Shown here in pieces: positions 27,269 to 35,586 of a DNA stretch of 64,000 nt. The position numbers and the translations under genes are program-made. The DNA is from Candidatus Sulfopaludibacter sp. SbA3 (GTDB lineage: Bacteria; Acidobacteriota; Vicinamibacteria; Vicinamibacterales; UBA2999). The stretch lies in NCBI GenBank assembly GCA_945903265.1, contig CAMDNQ010000012.1, positions 1 through 64,000 on the forward strand, given 5' to 3'. The first letter of the stretch is position 1. Each line of letters starts with the position of its first letter. The notes under the pieces are model-generated. The model had not been told where the DNA came from and did not search any database. It worked only from the letters and a program-made list of their open reading frames with translations.

Positions 27269-28182
27269 CAGCGCGCCCGTCCTCTCGTCGAGAGATACGA
27301 CATCAGCGCAAAGTCCAGCGGCGTCGACGTATCGACCAGCGAGTAGTCGATGCCGCACGAACCCAGTTCACGCTTGTACCGCTCGATCGCGGCATTCAGC
27401 GACTCGAGATAGCGCTCCCGCACGACCGATGGCACGGCCATCACTTCGTCGCCGAGCTCCATGTCGCGGAAGCGGGTCGCCCGTTCAAAGGGAAACGTCA
27501 GTTCGGCCGGGTCGAGCAGGTGAAAGACGATGACGTCGCTGCCGCGGAACCGGAAATGGCGCAGTCCGTCGATGATGCGCTCGGGTTCATCGAGCAGATC
27601 CGAGATGAGGACGACGATCCCCCGCTTACCGATCCCTTCGGCCAGCTGCTGCAGCGGCCTCGTGACGTTGGTCTTGCTCCCTCCCGCGATGCTGTCGAGG
27701 GCGACGAGAATCGACCGGAGATGGCTGGGACGCGCACTCGGCGGCGTCATCGACACAATGCGCTCGTCGAACGTCGTCAGGCCGACGGCGTCGCGCTGTC
27801 GGTTCATCAGGTACGCGAGCGAGGCGGCCAGCATCGACCCGTAACGCAGCTTCGTCACCGCGTGGGATCCGTACGACATCGAGCCGCTCACGTCGAGCAG
27901 CAGGTGGCACTCGACGTTGGTCTCCTCCTCGAACTTCTTGACGTACAGACGGTCGCTGCGCGCGTAGACCTTCCAGTCGATCGTCTGCAGCGGGTCTCCC
28001 GGCAGATACTGCCGGTACTCCGCGAATTCGACGCTGAAGCCTTTGAAGGGACTGCGATGGAGGCCGGTGAGAAAGCCTTCGACGACCGTGCGCGCCTTGA
28101 GCTCGAGCGTACCCAGGCGGGAGAGGATTGCCGGGTCGAGAAACCGCAGTTCACTCGCGCCCCGACGCTCCCCGACGGTCAT
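27268..28182 (-). CDS. DUF58 (VWA-like) protein
   Basis: Protein of 304 aa. The DUF58 core motif EFAEYRQYLPGDPLQTIDWKVYARSD lies at about 50-75, followed by a VWA-like domain with MIDAS LLDVSGSM (about 93-100). DUF58 proteins are standard partners of MoxR ATPases and are thought to help insert or remodel metal- or cofactor-dependent proteins. The start ATG 28182 overlaps the MoxR stop by four bases. Longer readings overlap MoxR and carry no conserved sequence. Confidence 0.9.
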   Translation of the reverse strand: MTVGERRGASELRFLDPAILSRLGTLELKARTVVEGFLTGLHRSPFKGFSVEFAEYRQYLPGDPLQTIDWKVYARSDRLYVKKFEEETNVECHLLLDVSGSMSYGSHAVTKLRYGSMLAASLAYLMNRQRDAVGLTTFDERIVSMTPPSARPSHLRSILVALDSIAGGSKTNVTRPLQQLAEGIGKRGIVVLISDLLDEPERIIDGLRHFRFRGSDVIVFHLLDPAELTFPFERATRFRDMELGDEVMAVPSVVRERYLESLNAAIERYKRELGSCGIDYSLVDTSTPLDFALMSYLSTRGRAR

Positions 28183-29183
28183 ACCTCGAGCCCGCTCCTC
28201 GGCACCGGTACCGCCTCGAGCAGCCGCGAGACGATGCTGTCGGAATTGAGATGCTCGGACTCCGCGTAGAAATTCGTGACGATGCGGTGGCGCAGAATCG
28301 GCGCCGCCAGCGCCTGGATGTCCTTGATCGACACGTGGTGGCGGCCGTGCATCAGGGCGCGCGCCTTGCCGCCGAGAATCAGCGCCTGGGAGGCCCGGAG
28401 GCCCGCTCCCCACTTGACGTATTTGTCGATGAAGTCCGGTGTCCCTTTCTCGCCGGGCCGTGAGGCCGCCACCAGCCGCACGGCGTACCGTGCCACCTCG
28501 TCGCTCACCACAACCTGGCGGACCACCTGCTGGAACTCGAGGATGTCGGCGCCTGCGAGCACCCGCGACACCGACCGGAGATCCGCGCTCGTCGTCTGGG
28601 TGACCACCCGCACTTCGTCGTCTTCCGGCAGGTAGGTCATGACGACGTTGAACATGAAGCGATCGAGCTGCGCTTCTGGAAGCGGATACGTCCCTTCGAG
28701 CTCGATCGGATTCTGCGTCGCGAGAACAAAGAACGGCCGCTCCAGCGGATAGGTGCGGCCGGCGGAGGTGACGTGATACTCCTGCATCGCCTCGAGGAGC
28801 GCCGCCTGTGTCTTTGGGGGTGTCCGGTTGATCTCGTCGGCCAGGATGATCTGCGCGAAGATCGGCCCCTGGACGAAGCGCAGCGTGCGCGTGCCATTCT
28901 GCTCGTCGAGGATCTCGGTGCCGGTAATGTCGGACGGCATCAGATCGGGCGTGAACTGAATCCGCTTGAACCGCAGGTCCAGGATTTCCGCCACGGTCTT
29001 GATCAGCAGCGTCTTCGCAAGACCCGGCACGCCGGTAATGAGACAGTGCCCGCCCGTGAAAAGGGCTACGAGGACCTGATCCACCACTTCGTCCTGCCCG
29101 ACGATGACCTTGCGGAGCTCCGAGAGAATCCTCTCGCGTCCCGCCTGGACCACGGCGGCGAAATTTGGCACGGCGACAGTCAT
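28179..29183 (-). CDS. MoxR-family AAA+ ATPase
   Basis: Protein of 334 aa. VIVGQDEVVDQVLVAL leads into Walker A GVPGLAKTLL (about 53-62) and Walker B LADEINRTPPKTQAALLEAMQE (about 115), the hallmark of MoxR ATPases. A C-terminal lid domain follows (WGAGLRASQALILGGKARAL). It supplies ATP-driven chaperone action for the VWA proteins encoded next to it. Start ATG at 29183 overlaps the DUF4159 stop (TGATG). Confidence 0.92.
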   Translation of the reverse strand: MTVAVPNFAAVVQAGRERILSELRKVIVGQDEVVDQVLVALFTGGHCLITGVPGLAKTLLIKTVAEILDLRFKRIQFTPDLMPSDITGTEILDEQNGTRTLRFVQGPIFAQIILADEINRTPPKTQAALLEAMQEYHVTSAGRTYPLERPFFVLATQNPIELEGTYPLPEAQLDRFMFNVVMTYLPEDDEVRVVTQTTSADLRSVSRVLAGADILEFQQVVRQVVVSDEVARYAVRLVAASRPGEKGTPDFIDKYVKWGAGLRASQALILGGKARALMHGRHHVSIKDIQALAAPILRHRIVTNFYAESEHLNSDSIVSRLLEAVPVPRSGLEV

Positions 29184-30004
29184 CAGTGGGTCAGGGTGTA
29201 GACGATTTCGTTGATGAACATGCGGTAGGCGTCCGCGGTGTGCTTCAAGTACCCGGGATACTCCTCGGCATTCGACCATTCCACGCCGTCGCCCATGTCG
29301 GTATTCCAGTTCGCGAGCACGAGCGGGCGGCCGCGGTCGTCGAGGATGGCCCTCAACCGCGCGACGAAGCCGCCTTTCTCCCACGTGCGCCCAGCGAAGA
29401 ACGACCCGAGCCCCGGGGTCTGCGGATAGCCCGTCAGGTTGTAGAACGACGTGTAGATGGGATGCGGCGGCTCGAGATCGACGATCTCCCGGTCGGGGAA
29501 TACACGCCGCATTTCACTGGCGAAGTTGTCCCACTCATACGGGCCATGAAAGTCATCGAACGTGGCGGTGCCGCCGCGCAGCAGGAATTCGCGAAGGATC
29601 GACACTTCCTCATCCTCGAGGCGCAGGTTGCCGGGCTCGACGAAGTAGAGCCACGCGTGATCGAACAGCTTCGGGTCCTTCAGCGTGAGGACGATCGGAT
29701 CGTTGACCTCAATCGCCGTCGCGGTGCGGAGCCGCCGGGAAAGGTTCTGTTCCGCCGCGGGCGCGTCGATCGCCCACGGCTCGCCCCAGTAGTCGACGCG
29801 ATATCTGTTATCGACGGTGAACGCCTGGTAGCGGATGCGGACGAAGGTCCACTGGAGGCCGGCAAACCGCTCGTCCTGCGCAAGCGGCATCTGCGCGATC
29901 GCCTGCGACAGGCGCGAGGAATCGACGAACAGCAGGCCGGCACAGACCGCCGTCAGCACGAGTCCCGCGCGACGGGTCGTCTCCCGGGTCGCTGCCCGAA
30001 TCAC
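29183..30004 (-). CDS. DUF4159 exported protein
   Basis: Protein of 273 aa with an N-terminal signal or anchor segment (about 12-28, AGLVLTAVCAGLLFVDSS). The body shows the DUF4159 pattern: FVRIRYQAF near the start, RLRTATAIEVNDP, YFVEPGNLRL, LRGGTATFDDFHG, then VLANWNTDMGDGVEW and FINEIVYTLTH at the end. The fold is GATase-like but no catalytic residues are evident. It overlaps the TPR gene by four bases and MoxR by one. Confidence 0.85.
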   Translation of the reverse strand: MIRAATRETTRRAGLVLTAVCAGLLFVDSSRLSQAIAQMPLAQDERFAGLQWTFVRIRYQAFTVDNRYRVDYWGEPWAIDAPAAEQNLSRRLRTATAIEVNDPIVLTLKDPKLFDHAWLYFVEPGNLRLEDEEVSILREFLLRGGTATFDDFHGPYEWDNFASEMRRVFPDREIVDLEPPHPIYTSFYNLTGYPQTPGLGSFFAGRTWEKGGFVARLRAILDDRGRPLVLANWNTDMGDGVEWSNAEEYPGYLKHTADAYRMFINEIVYTLTH

Positions 30005-32541
30005 TGCGCAGCTCCGGACGGCTGCGCGGTCACGACCTTCAACAGCAGATCCTGCGCCCGCTCGAACGACGGCGCGATTTCGAGCGCGGCCAGCGCCTCG
30101 CGCTTTGCCTCGCCAAACTGGCCCGCCAGCACATACGCTTCGCCGAGATCGGCGTGCGCAGCCGCACGGTCGGCGGTCCCCGCAGCCAGCGCGGACCTCA
30201 GCGCGCGCAGGGCGAGTGGAGCGTCTTTCTGCTGCAGCGCGTACCGTCCCACCGCCGTTTGCGCCTGGGCGTCGAACGGATCGATCTCCGCGACGCGCGC
30301 GTAGGCCGCTGCGGTGCGGGCGGCATTGCCCAGCGGCGCCACGAGGGCGGCCAGCTGCCGCGCCGACTCCACGTCGGACGACTCGACGGCCATGACCGCT
30401 TCGAGCGCCTGAATCGCCCGAGCCGTATTTCCTTGCTCGGTCGCCACCGCCGCGATCATCGTGTTCGGGTTGGCCGGCCCGATCGCGATGGGCACCAGTT
30501 TCGCGGCCCGCTCGAACGCCTGAATGGCACCGGTCAGGTCGCTGGCGTTGTACAGGCCGCGCGCGAGCGCCATCTGGGCGACGAAGCTGCCTTCATTCGC
30601 GGCGGCGATGGCCTTGATCTCGTCGAGCCCGGCCTTCTCGGGAATCTCTGGGCCGCGGAGCGCGCGACGGATGTCCGCGTACTTCTTGTCCAGCCACCCG
30701 TTGACACCGCGCTGCACGTCGTCGAGCGTCACGTTGAACGCTTCCTTGAACGCGGCGTCGGTTTCGAGCCCCTTCCCGTAGGCCCGCAGCATCCGTCCGA
30801 GCGCGGGCTCACCGTAGGTCGCGATCAGGTACTCGATCACGTGCGCCGCGTGCGCGTAGCTGATCGAGGCCGTTCGCGGATCGCTGATGGCCTCGCCGAT
30901 GTCTTCGAGCGTCGGGAGCTTCCCAGCCTCGAGCGCCCGCACGAAGTCGAGCGTACGTTCGTGGCCCCAATGGGGACGCGCACGCCGCTCCTCGAAGTCG
31001 GACATGCCCTCCGACAGCCAGCGCGGCACGCGGTTGTTCGACATCTGCAGGCTGATGACGTGCGCCATCTCGTGCCAGAGCGTGGACGCCCACAGGAATT
31101 CGCCGGGCCCTCTCGCGCGGGGCGAATCAAGCGTCACGACGCGGCCAAAGCAGGCACCGAGCGCGCCGATAAAACCGGGCAGGCCGATGGTCCGCACCGC
31201 GAAGTCGTCGTGCTTCGGGAACATCTCCAGCAGGATGGGACCCTGTGGCTTGAACTGGTACAGCTTCGAGAGCGTATCGAGCGACTGCCTGGCAAGGGGC
31301 ACGACATGCTCGCGCATCACCGCCGCTTCGCTGGGATCGAGACGGACGACAAGCTCGCCGTCGCGAATCGTCTCAAACTTGTCGACGCTGTCGAGCATGG
31401 CGAGCTGATTGAAGACGACGATGTCGTAGGGGTCGGCCTTGAAGGCGGTCTCGAGCGCCACGCGCGCCGCCCCTTCGTCGCCCGTGCGCAGCAGGTGGGT
31501 CCCGATATCGGCAAACGCCCGGATGTTGGTCTTGTCGATCTCGAGTGCGCGCTTCGTGAGGCCGACCGCTTCGTCGAACCGGTAGTTCCGCGCCATGTGG
31601 TCGCCGGCGACGCGGTACACATCCCCGTAGCGCGGATTCAGCTTCAGAACGCCCGCGACGGCGGCATCGAAATCCATCGTGCGGGCCTCGAGCAGCGCGA
31701 TGGCCGCATCGAGCGACCGCGCTTCGAGGCTGTTCGGATTGACGGCCAGCGCTCTGGCGATCGACTCTTTTGCCTCGCCGCGCTCGCGGTTGTCCATCGC
31801 CATTTCGGCGAGCAGAAGATGCGCGGGGACAGAGCCCGCATTGACCTTGAGCGCCGCTTCGACGGCGCTCTTCGCCTCGGGCGGATTCTCGTCGAGCAGC
31901 GTACGGGCGAGGCCGAGACGGGCGGGTCCGTACAGCTGATTCGCCTTGAGCGCCGCCTGGAACGACGTCAGCGCCTCCGGCCGGTTGTACTTTTCGAGAA
32001 AGAGCTCGCCCCACGCGGTGTTGATCTCGGCGTCGTTCGGGGCCAGCCGAATCGCATCCCGGAAAAAGCCGTTGGCATCCTGGAACCGGCCAAGTGCGCG
32101 GGCAGCGAGTCCGAGCCGCAGCAAATCAGCGGGCGTCGTGTCGTCGCTCTGCGTCAGAACTGTCTGGAGGGTGCGGGCCGCCTCGGCGCGTCCGAGGTAC
32201 TGCTGCAGAAGACCCCACTCGAGTGCTGCGTCACCGCCGGGACTGGTGGACGCCGGCGCCGCCAGCAATTTTTCGGCCTCGGCGTAGCGGCCGCGGGCCA
32301 TGTGCGCCTTCGCGCGGAGCGCAACGGCGCGCTCACCGCTTTCGGACCTCAATAGCGATTCGATCTCGTCGTACTGGCCCGCGTTGTACGCGCGGGCTGC
32401 GGCTGCTGTGGGGGAATTGTCGGCCGCGGGCGTCTGGCCGGACGAAGAGGTATTTACGGCAACGAGAAGCGCGGTGCAGACCGCGAGCAGTCGCCGGCGG
32501 GTGAATACCTCACCCCGCGGTGTCTCGCGGTCGCCAGGCAT
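30001..32541 (-). CDS. TPR-repeat protein with gluzincin (peptidase MA-like) domain
   Basis: Protein of 846 aa, first gene of the MoxR/VWA operon. After a signal peptide (RRLLAVCTALLVAV, about 16-30) come many tetratricopeptide repeats (about 45-390). A metallopeptidase domain follows at about 420-600: LWHEMAHVISLQ gives HExxH near 489, and WLSEGMSDFEERR supplies the probable glutamate zinc ligand about 20 residues later. More TPRs fill 650-846. This arrangement is known in peptidase MA-like proteins. The ATG at 32541 is preferred because a TATACT box lies nine bases upstream. Confidence 0.82.
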   Translation of the reverse strand: MPGDRETPRGEVFTRRRLLAVCTALLVAVNTSSSGQTPAADNSPTAAAARAYNAGQYDEIESLLRSESGERAVALRAKAHMARGRYAEAEKLLAAPASTSPGGDAALEWGLLQQYLGRAEAARTLQTVLTQSDDTTPADLLRLGLAARALGRFQDANGFFRDAIRLAPNDAEINTAWGELFLEKYNRPEALTSFQAALKANQLYGPARLGLARTLLDENPPEAKSAVEAALKVNAGSVPAHLLLAEMAMDNRERGEAKESIARALAVNPNSLEARSLDAAIALLEARTMDFDAAVAGVLKLNPRYGDVYRVAGDHMARNYRFDEAVGLTKRALEIDKTNIRAFADIGTHLLRTGDEGAARVALETAFKADPYDIVVFNQLAMLDSVDKFETIRDGELVVRLDPSEAAVMREHVVPLARQSLDTLSKLYQFKPQGPILLEMFPKHDDFAVRTIGLPGFIGALGACFGRVVTLDSPRARGPGEFLWASTLWHEMAHVISLQMSNNRVPRWLSEGMSDFEERRARPHWGHERTLDFVRALEAGKLPTLEDIGEAISDPRTASISYAHAAHVIEYLIATYGEPALGRMLRAYGKGLETDAAFKEAFNVTLDDVQRGVNGWLDKKYADIRRALRGPEIPEKAGLDEIKAIAAANEGSFVAQMALARGLYNASDLTGAIQAFERAAKLVPIAIGPANPNTMIAAVATEQGNTARAIQALEAVMAVESSDVESARQLAALVAPLGNAARTAAAYARVAEIDPFDAQAQTAVGRYALQQKDAPLALRALRSALAAGTADRAAAHADLGEAYVLAGQFGEAKREALAALEIAPSFERAQDLLLKVVTAQPSGAAQ

Positions 32542-32550
32542 CGGACGGCC

Positions 32551-32556
32551 AGTATA
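32551..32556 (-). promoter_or_regulatory. -10 box for the MoxR/VWA operon
   Basis: TATACT on the minus strand nine bases before the TPR gene ATG. No -35 is obvious. Transcription could also read through from the methyltransferase gene 45 bases upstream. Confidence 0.45.
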
Positions 32557-32586
32557 TGTCACCACTCGTCCAGCTTCGGTCGAGAC

Positions 32587-33105
32587 TCATGAGCAAGTGA
32601 GGTGCCGCAGAGCGCGATTTTCGACGTGGATTCGCCTCCAGATGAGCAGGCTGAACAGCACCGTCGCCACCGGGCCCGCCACCCGCGCACCGACAAGCAG
32701 CGCCATGCTCACCAGCTCGCCCACTACCGCGACATAGTTCGGATGACGAATCCATGCGTACGGCCCCCGCACCACCAGCGGTTCCGGTACAACGAGCACC
32801 CTGAACGTCCATCGATCCCCGAGCGACGCAATCGCCCAGAACTTGAGCGCCTTGGACGCGACCATCAGGAGGGCGCCGGCGATTGTCGGGACGCCGATGG
32901 CCGGGCCGAATATCGCGCCTTCGATCGCCATGAGGACGAATGACGCCGGATAGGCCCATTGCATCGTGCGATAGACATCGACGGCCGGCTCGACCGCGCC
33001 GCGCCCGCGCAGGGCAGTTTCGTTGCGCCGTGAAACAGACGCCTCGACGGCCATCACGAGCAGGACGAGGCCGAGCGCCAGCATGGAAAGCGTCAGCGGC
33101 GTCAT
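32587..33105 (-). CDS. Isoprenylcysteine methyltransferase (ICMT)-family membrane protein
   Basis: Protein of 172 aa with four to five TM segments. VRGPYAWIRHPNYVAVVGE (about 118-136) is the SAM-binding signature of the ICMT/phospholipid methyltransferase family, and ENRALRH is the usual C-terminal motif. The start ATG 33105 overlaps the FAD reductase stop by four bases. Related proteins beside polyketide-type enzymes O-methylate lipid products; the substrate here is unknown. Confidence 0.85.
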   Translation of the reverse strand: MTPLTLSMLALGLVLLVMAVEASVSRRNETALRGRGAVEPAVDVYRTMQWAYPASFVLMAIEGAIFGPAIGVPTIAGALLMVASKALKFWAIASLGDRWTFRVLVVPEPLVVRGPYAWIRHPNYVAVVGELVSMALLVGARVAGPVATVLFSLLIWRRIHVENRALRHLTCS

Positions 33106-34253
33106 GCGGGACGCCTCGCCAGATTCACGTCTCCGGCCGCAGCCACCAGCGCGCGAACGGCGGCCGGCCACCGCGACCCCAGCGCCGCGGCGACGTCCAG
33201 GGCCGCGGGCGATCCCACCAGCCACCGGAGTGTTCGATTCAACCGCCACTTGCCCGAAAACTCGCGGCGGCGCACGCGCAGGAGCTCTCCGTACGCCGGC
33301 TGGCCTGTCGTCATTTCTCTCAAGGCGGCCTCGGCCGCGAGCATCCCCCCGCGGACCGCGAACCGGAGCCCGTCGCCGGTCATCGGATCGACGAATCCCG
33401 CGGCGTCACCCGCCAGCAACAACCCGGGCGCCCCCGCGCACGCCGCATCGACAGCCAGCGGACCGAGCACGACCGGCGGCGTCACGCGGCTGGCGCCGCT
33501 GAACCGGTCGCGCAAACGGCCGTCGTCGCGAATTGCGGCGGCGATCATCTCCTCGGCAGGAACGCCGCCAGTATCCATGTGCACGAGCTCCCGCACGACG
33601 CAGACATTCGCGAGGCCTGGCGCGACCGGCGCGATCCCGAGATACCCGTCGGCTCGAATGTGCATCTCGCCCCGCGTGGTCATGGCGTCGATGCCGCGAA
33701 AGTACGCACCATACGCCCAGCGCTGCGGAGACGACGCGAACCGTGTCAGTCCAAGCGCGCCTCCGAGCCGCGAGCCTCGTCCGTCCGCGGCGATCACGAT
33801 GTCGGCGTGCACGTCCTCGTGCCGGCCGCGGTCGTTGACCCGGATGCCTGCCACCCGCGCCGTCTTTGGATCGATGACGGGCGCATCGACACGCACACCC
33901 GACGTCAATCGTGCGCCGGCCGAGACCGCCGCGGCGAGGAGCGCCGCATCGAACTCTCGGCGCTCGATCGCTGCCCCGCACACACCGAGGGGATAGTCAG
34001 CAGCGATCGCGGCGCCGTGAGGTCCGGTCACCAGCATGCCGGTCACGGGATGGGACGCGTTCCGCACGGCTGCACCTACGCCCAGCGCATCGAGCATGGC
34101 CAGCGTGCCTGGATTGACCGTATCGCCGCAGAGCTTGGGTCTGGGGAAGGTCGCGCGGTCGAACAACTCGACATCGACGCCCGCGCGCGCAAGCACGAGC
34201 GCCGCAACGCTGCCGGCGGGACCCGCGCCGACCACCACGGCACGATGGCTCAC
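33102..34253 (-). CDS. FAD-dependent oxidoreductase, geranylgeranyl reductase family
   Basis: Protein of 383 aa. The N-terminal dinucleotide-binding motif GAGPAGSVAALVLARAGVDVELFD is present, followed by RPKLCGDTVNPGTLAMLD, the CG motif of geranylgeranyl reductases. VIAADGRGSRLGGALGL and GLLLAGDAAGFVDPMTGDGLRFA are the second and third FAD contacts. Members reduce double bonds or hydroxylate lipids and aromatic polyketides. It sits between the ketosynthase (43 bases upstream) and the ICMT-like gene, so a role in tailoring a fatty or polyketide product is inferred. Confidence 0.87.
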   Translation of the reverse strand: MSHRAVVVGAGPAGSVAALVLARAGVDVELFDRATFPRPKLCGDTVNPGTLAMLDALGVGAAVRNASHPVTGMLVTGPHGAAIAADYPLGVCGAAIERREFDAALLAAAVSAGARLTSGVRVDAPVIDPKTARVAGIRVNDRGRHEDVHADIVIAADGRGSRLGGALGLTRFASSPQRWAYGAYFRGIDAMTTRGEMHIRADGYLGIAPVAPGLANVCVVRELVHMDTGGVPAEEMIAAAIRDDGRLRDRFSGASRVTPPVVLGPLAVDAACAGAPGLLLAGDAAGFVDPMTGDGLRFAVRGGMLAAEAALREMTTGQPAYGELLRVRRREFSGKWRLNRTLRWLVGSPAALDVAAALGSRWPAAVRALVAAAGDVNLARRPA

Positions 34254-34271
34254 CTCTCGACTCCCGCTCGG

Positions 34272-34299
34272 GGTGACCCTGAGCTTGGTCGCAGGGTCA
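34272..34299. repeat. REP-like inverted repeat
   Basis: Perfect 9-bp arms GTGACCCTG / CAGGGTCAC around a 10-base loop, overlapping the ketosynthase stop codon. No U-tract follows, so it looks more like a dispersed palindromic element than a terminator. Confidence 0.6.
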
Positions 34300-35565
34300 C
34301 TGGGCCCGGCCGAGCACCAGCGCGCTGTTCTTGGACCCGAATCCGAGGCAGTTGCACAGCGCGGCTTCGATCTGCGCCTCGCGGGGCACGTTCGGAATGA
34401 AGTCCATGTCGCACGCCGGATCCTGATCGTGCAGGTTGATGGTGGGCGGAAGGATGCCGCAGGTCATCGCGAGCGCAGTCGCCACCACGCCTGCCGCTCC
34501 GCTCGCGCCCTGGGGATGGCCGATCATCGATTTGGTCGACGACCCCGGCACCGCATCCGCGTGCCGTCCGAAGACGCGGCGCACGCACCGCGATTCAATG
34601 GCGTCGTTCAACTGCGTCGAGGTGCCGTGGTAATTGACGTACCCGATCTCCTCGGGACGACGGTTCGCGCGCGCGAGGGTCGTTTCGATGCATCGCACGA
34701 TTTCCTGGCCATCGGGATCCATCTGGACCCTGTGAAAGGCGTCACAGGTTGATGCGTACCCCTCGACACGGGCATACCGCTTCGCACCTCTGGCAATGGC
34801 GCGATCTTCACGCTCGAGCACCACCATCCAGGCGCCTTCTCCCAGGACGAATCCGTCGCGGCCACGATCGAACGGGCGCGACGCCTCCGCCGGCCGATCG
34901 TTGTAGTGCGTGGAGACCGCCCGCATCCGCGAGAAGCCGAAGATCATCCCGGGCAGCACGCAGCCATCGGTGCCTCCGGACAGGATCGCGTCGTACTCGC
35001 CAGACCGAATCAGGGCCGACGCGTATCCGATGGCATCCGTGGAGCTCGTGCAGCCGCATGACAGGACGTGGCTCTGCCCGTGGAGCTGCAGCGCAATGGA
35101 GATTTCGCTCGAGACCATCCCGCAGATGCCGCACGCAATCGCATACGGGGTGACGTGCTTCCCTCCGGTCGTGAAGAAATCCTCGTACTGCTTTTCGCCG
35201 ACGTCGATGCCGCCCCCGCCGCTGCCGATCACGACGCCCGCATTGGGTTCGCCCGCGCGCAGCCCCGCATCGCCCCACGCCTCGCGCGCCGCGATGACAC
35301 CGAAGAGCGCCGCGCGGGAATACCGCCTGGGGTCCGCGTGTCCCTCTCCGTTGTCGCCGTCGAGCGGCGGCGCATCGTCAATCGACACAGGGGGCACCGA
35401 CGCCGCGACGCGGCACGGCATCGAGGACGCGTCGAACTCGGTAATGGCGCGGCATCCGCTGATACCGCGGCTGACGTGATGCCAGTACGTATCGCGGCCG
35501 ACGCCGTACGGAGACACGACCCCGATGCCACTGATGACGACGCGCGGCGCACCGTTGAGGGTCAT
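34297..35565 (-). CDS. Beta-ketoacyl-ACP synthase family protein (FabF-like)
   Basis: Protein of 422 aa with the thiolase fold. The active-site Cys is in SCGCTSSTDAIGYA, and the two catalytic His residues are in YHGTSTQLND and SMIGHPQGASGAAG. The N-terminus VVISGIGVVSPYGVGRDTYW is typical of KAS II. It would extend acyl-ACP with malonyl-ACP by decarboxylative condensation. No ACP or malonyl transferase gene is adjacent. Its neighbours (FAD reductase, ICMT-like) suggest a specialised lipid or polyketide rather than housekeeping FabF. The ATG at 35565 has a TATAGT box six bases upstream. Confidence 0.87.
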   Translation of the reverse strand: MTLNGAPRVVISGIGVVSPYGVGRDTYWHHVSRGISGCRAITEFDASSMPCRVAASVPPVSIDDAPPLDGDNGEGHADPRRYSRAALFGVIAAREAWGDAGLRAGEPNAGVVIGSGGGGIDVGEKQYEDFFTTGGKHVTPYAIACGICGMVSSEISIALQLHGQSHVLSCGCTSSTDAIGYASALIRSGEYDAILSGGTDGCVLPGMIFGFSRMRAVSTHYNDRPAEASRPFDRGRDGFVLGEGAWMVVLEREDRAIARGAKRYARVEGYASTCDAFHRVQMDPDGQEIVRCIETTLARANRRPEEIGYVNYHGTSTQLNDAIESRCVRRVFGRHADAVPGSSTKSMIGHPQGASGAAGVVATALAMTCGILPPTINLHDQDPACDMDFIPNVPREAQIEAALCNCLGFGSKNSALVLGRAQ

Positions 35566-35571
35566 GCGGTC

Positions 35572-35579
35572 ACTATAAT
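35572..35579. promoter_or_regulatory. Shared divergent -10 region, ketosynthase/methyltransferase
   Basis: ACTATAAT contains TATAAT for the rightward gene (35574-35579, seven bases before its GTG) and TATAGT for the leftward ketosynthase (35577-35572, six bases before its ATG). Both transcripts would be leaderless and polymerase could not occupy both sites at once. Confidence 0.6.
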
Positions 35580-35586
35580 AGCGGCC

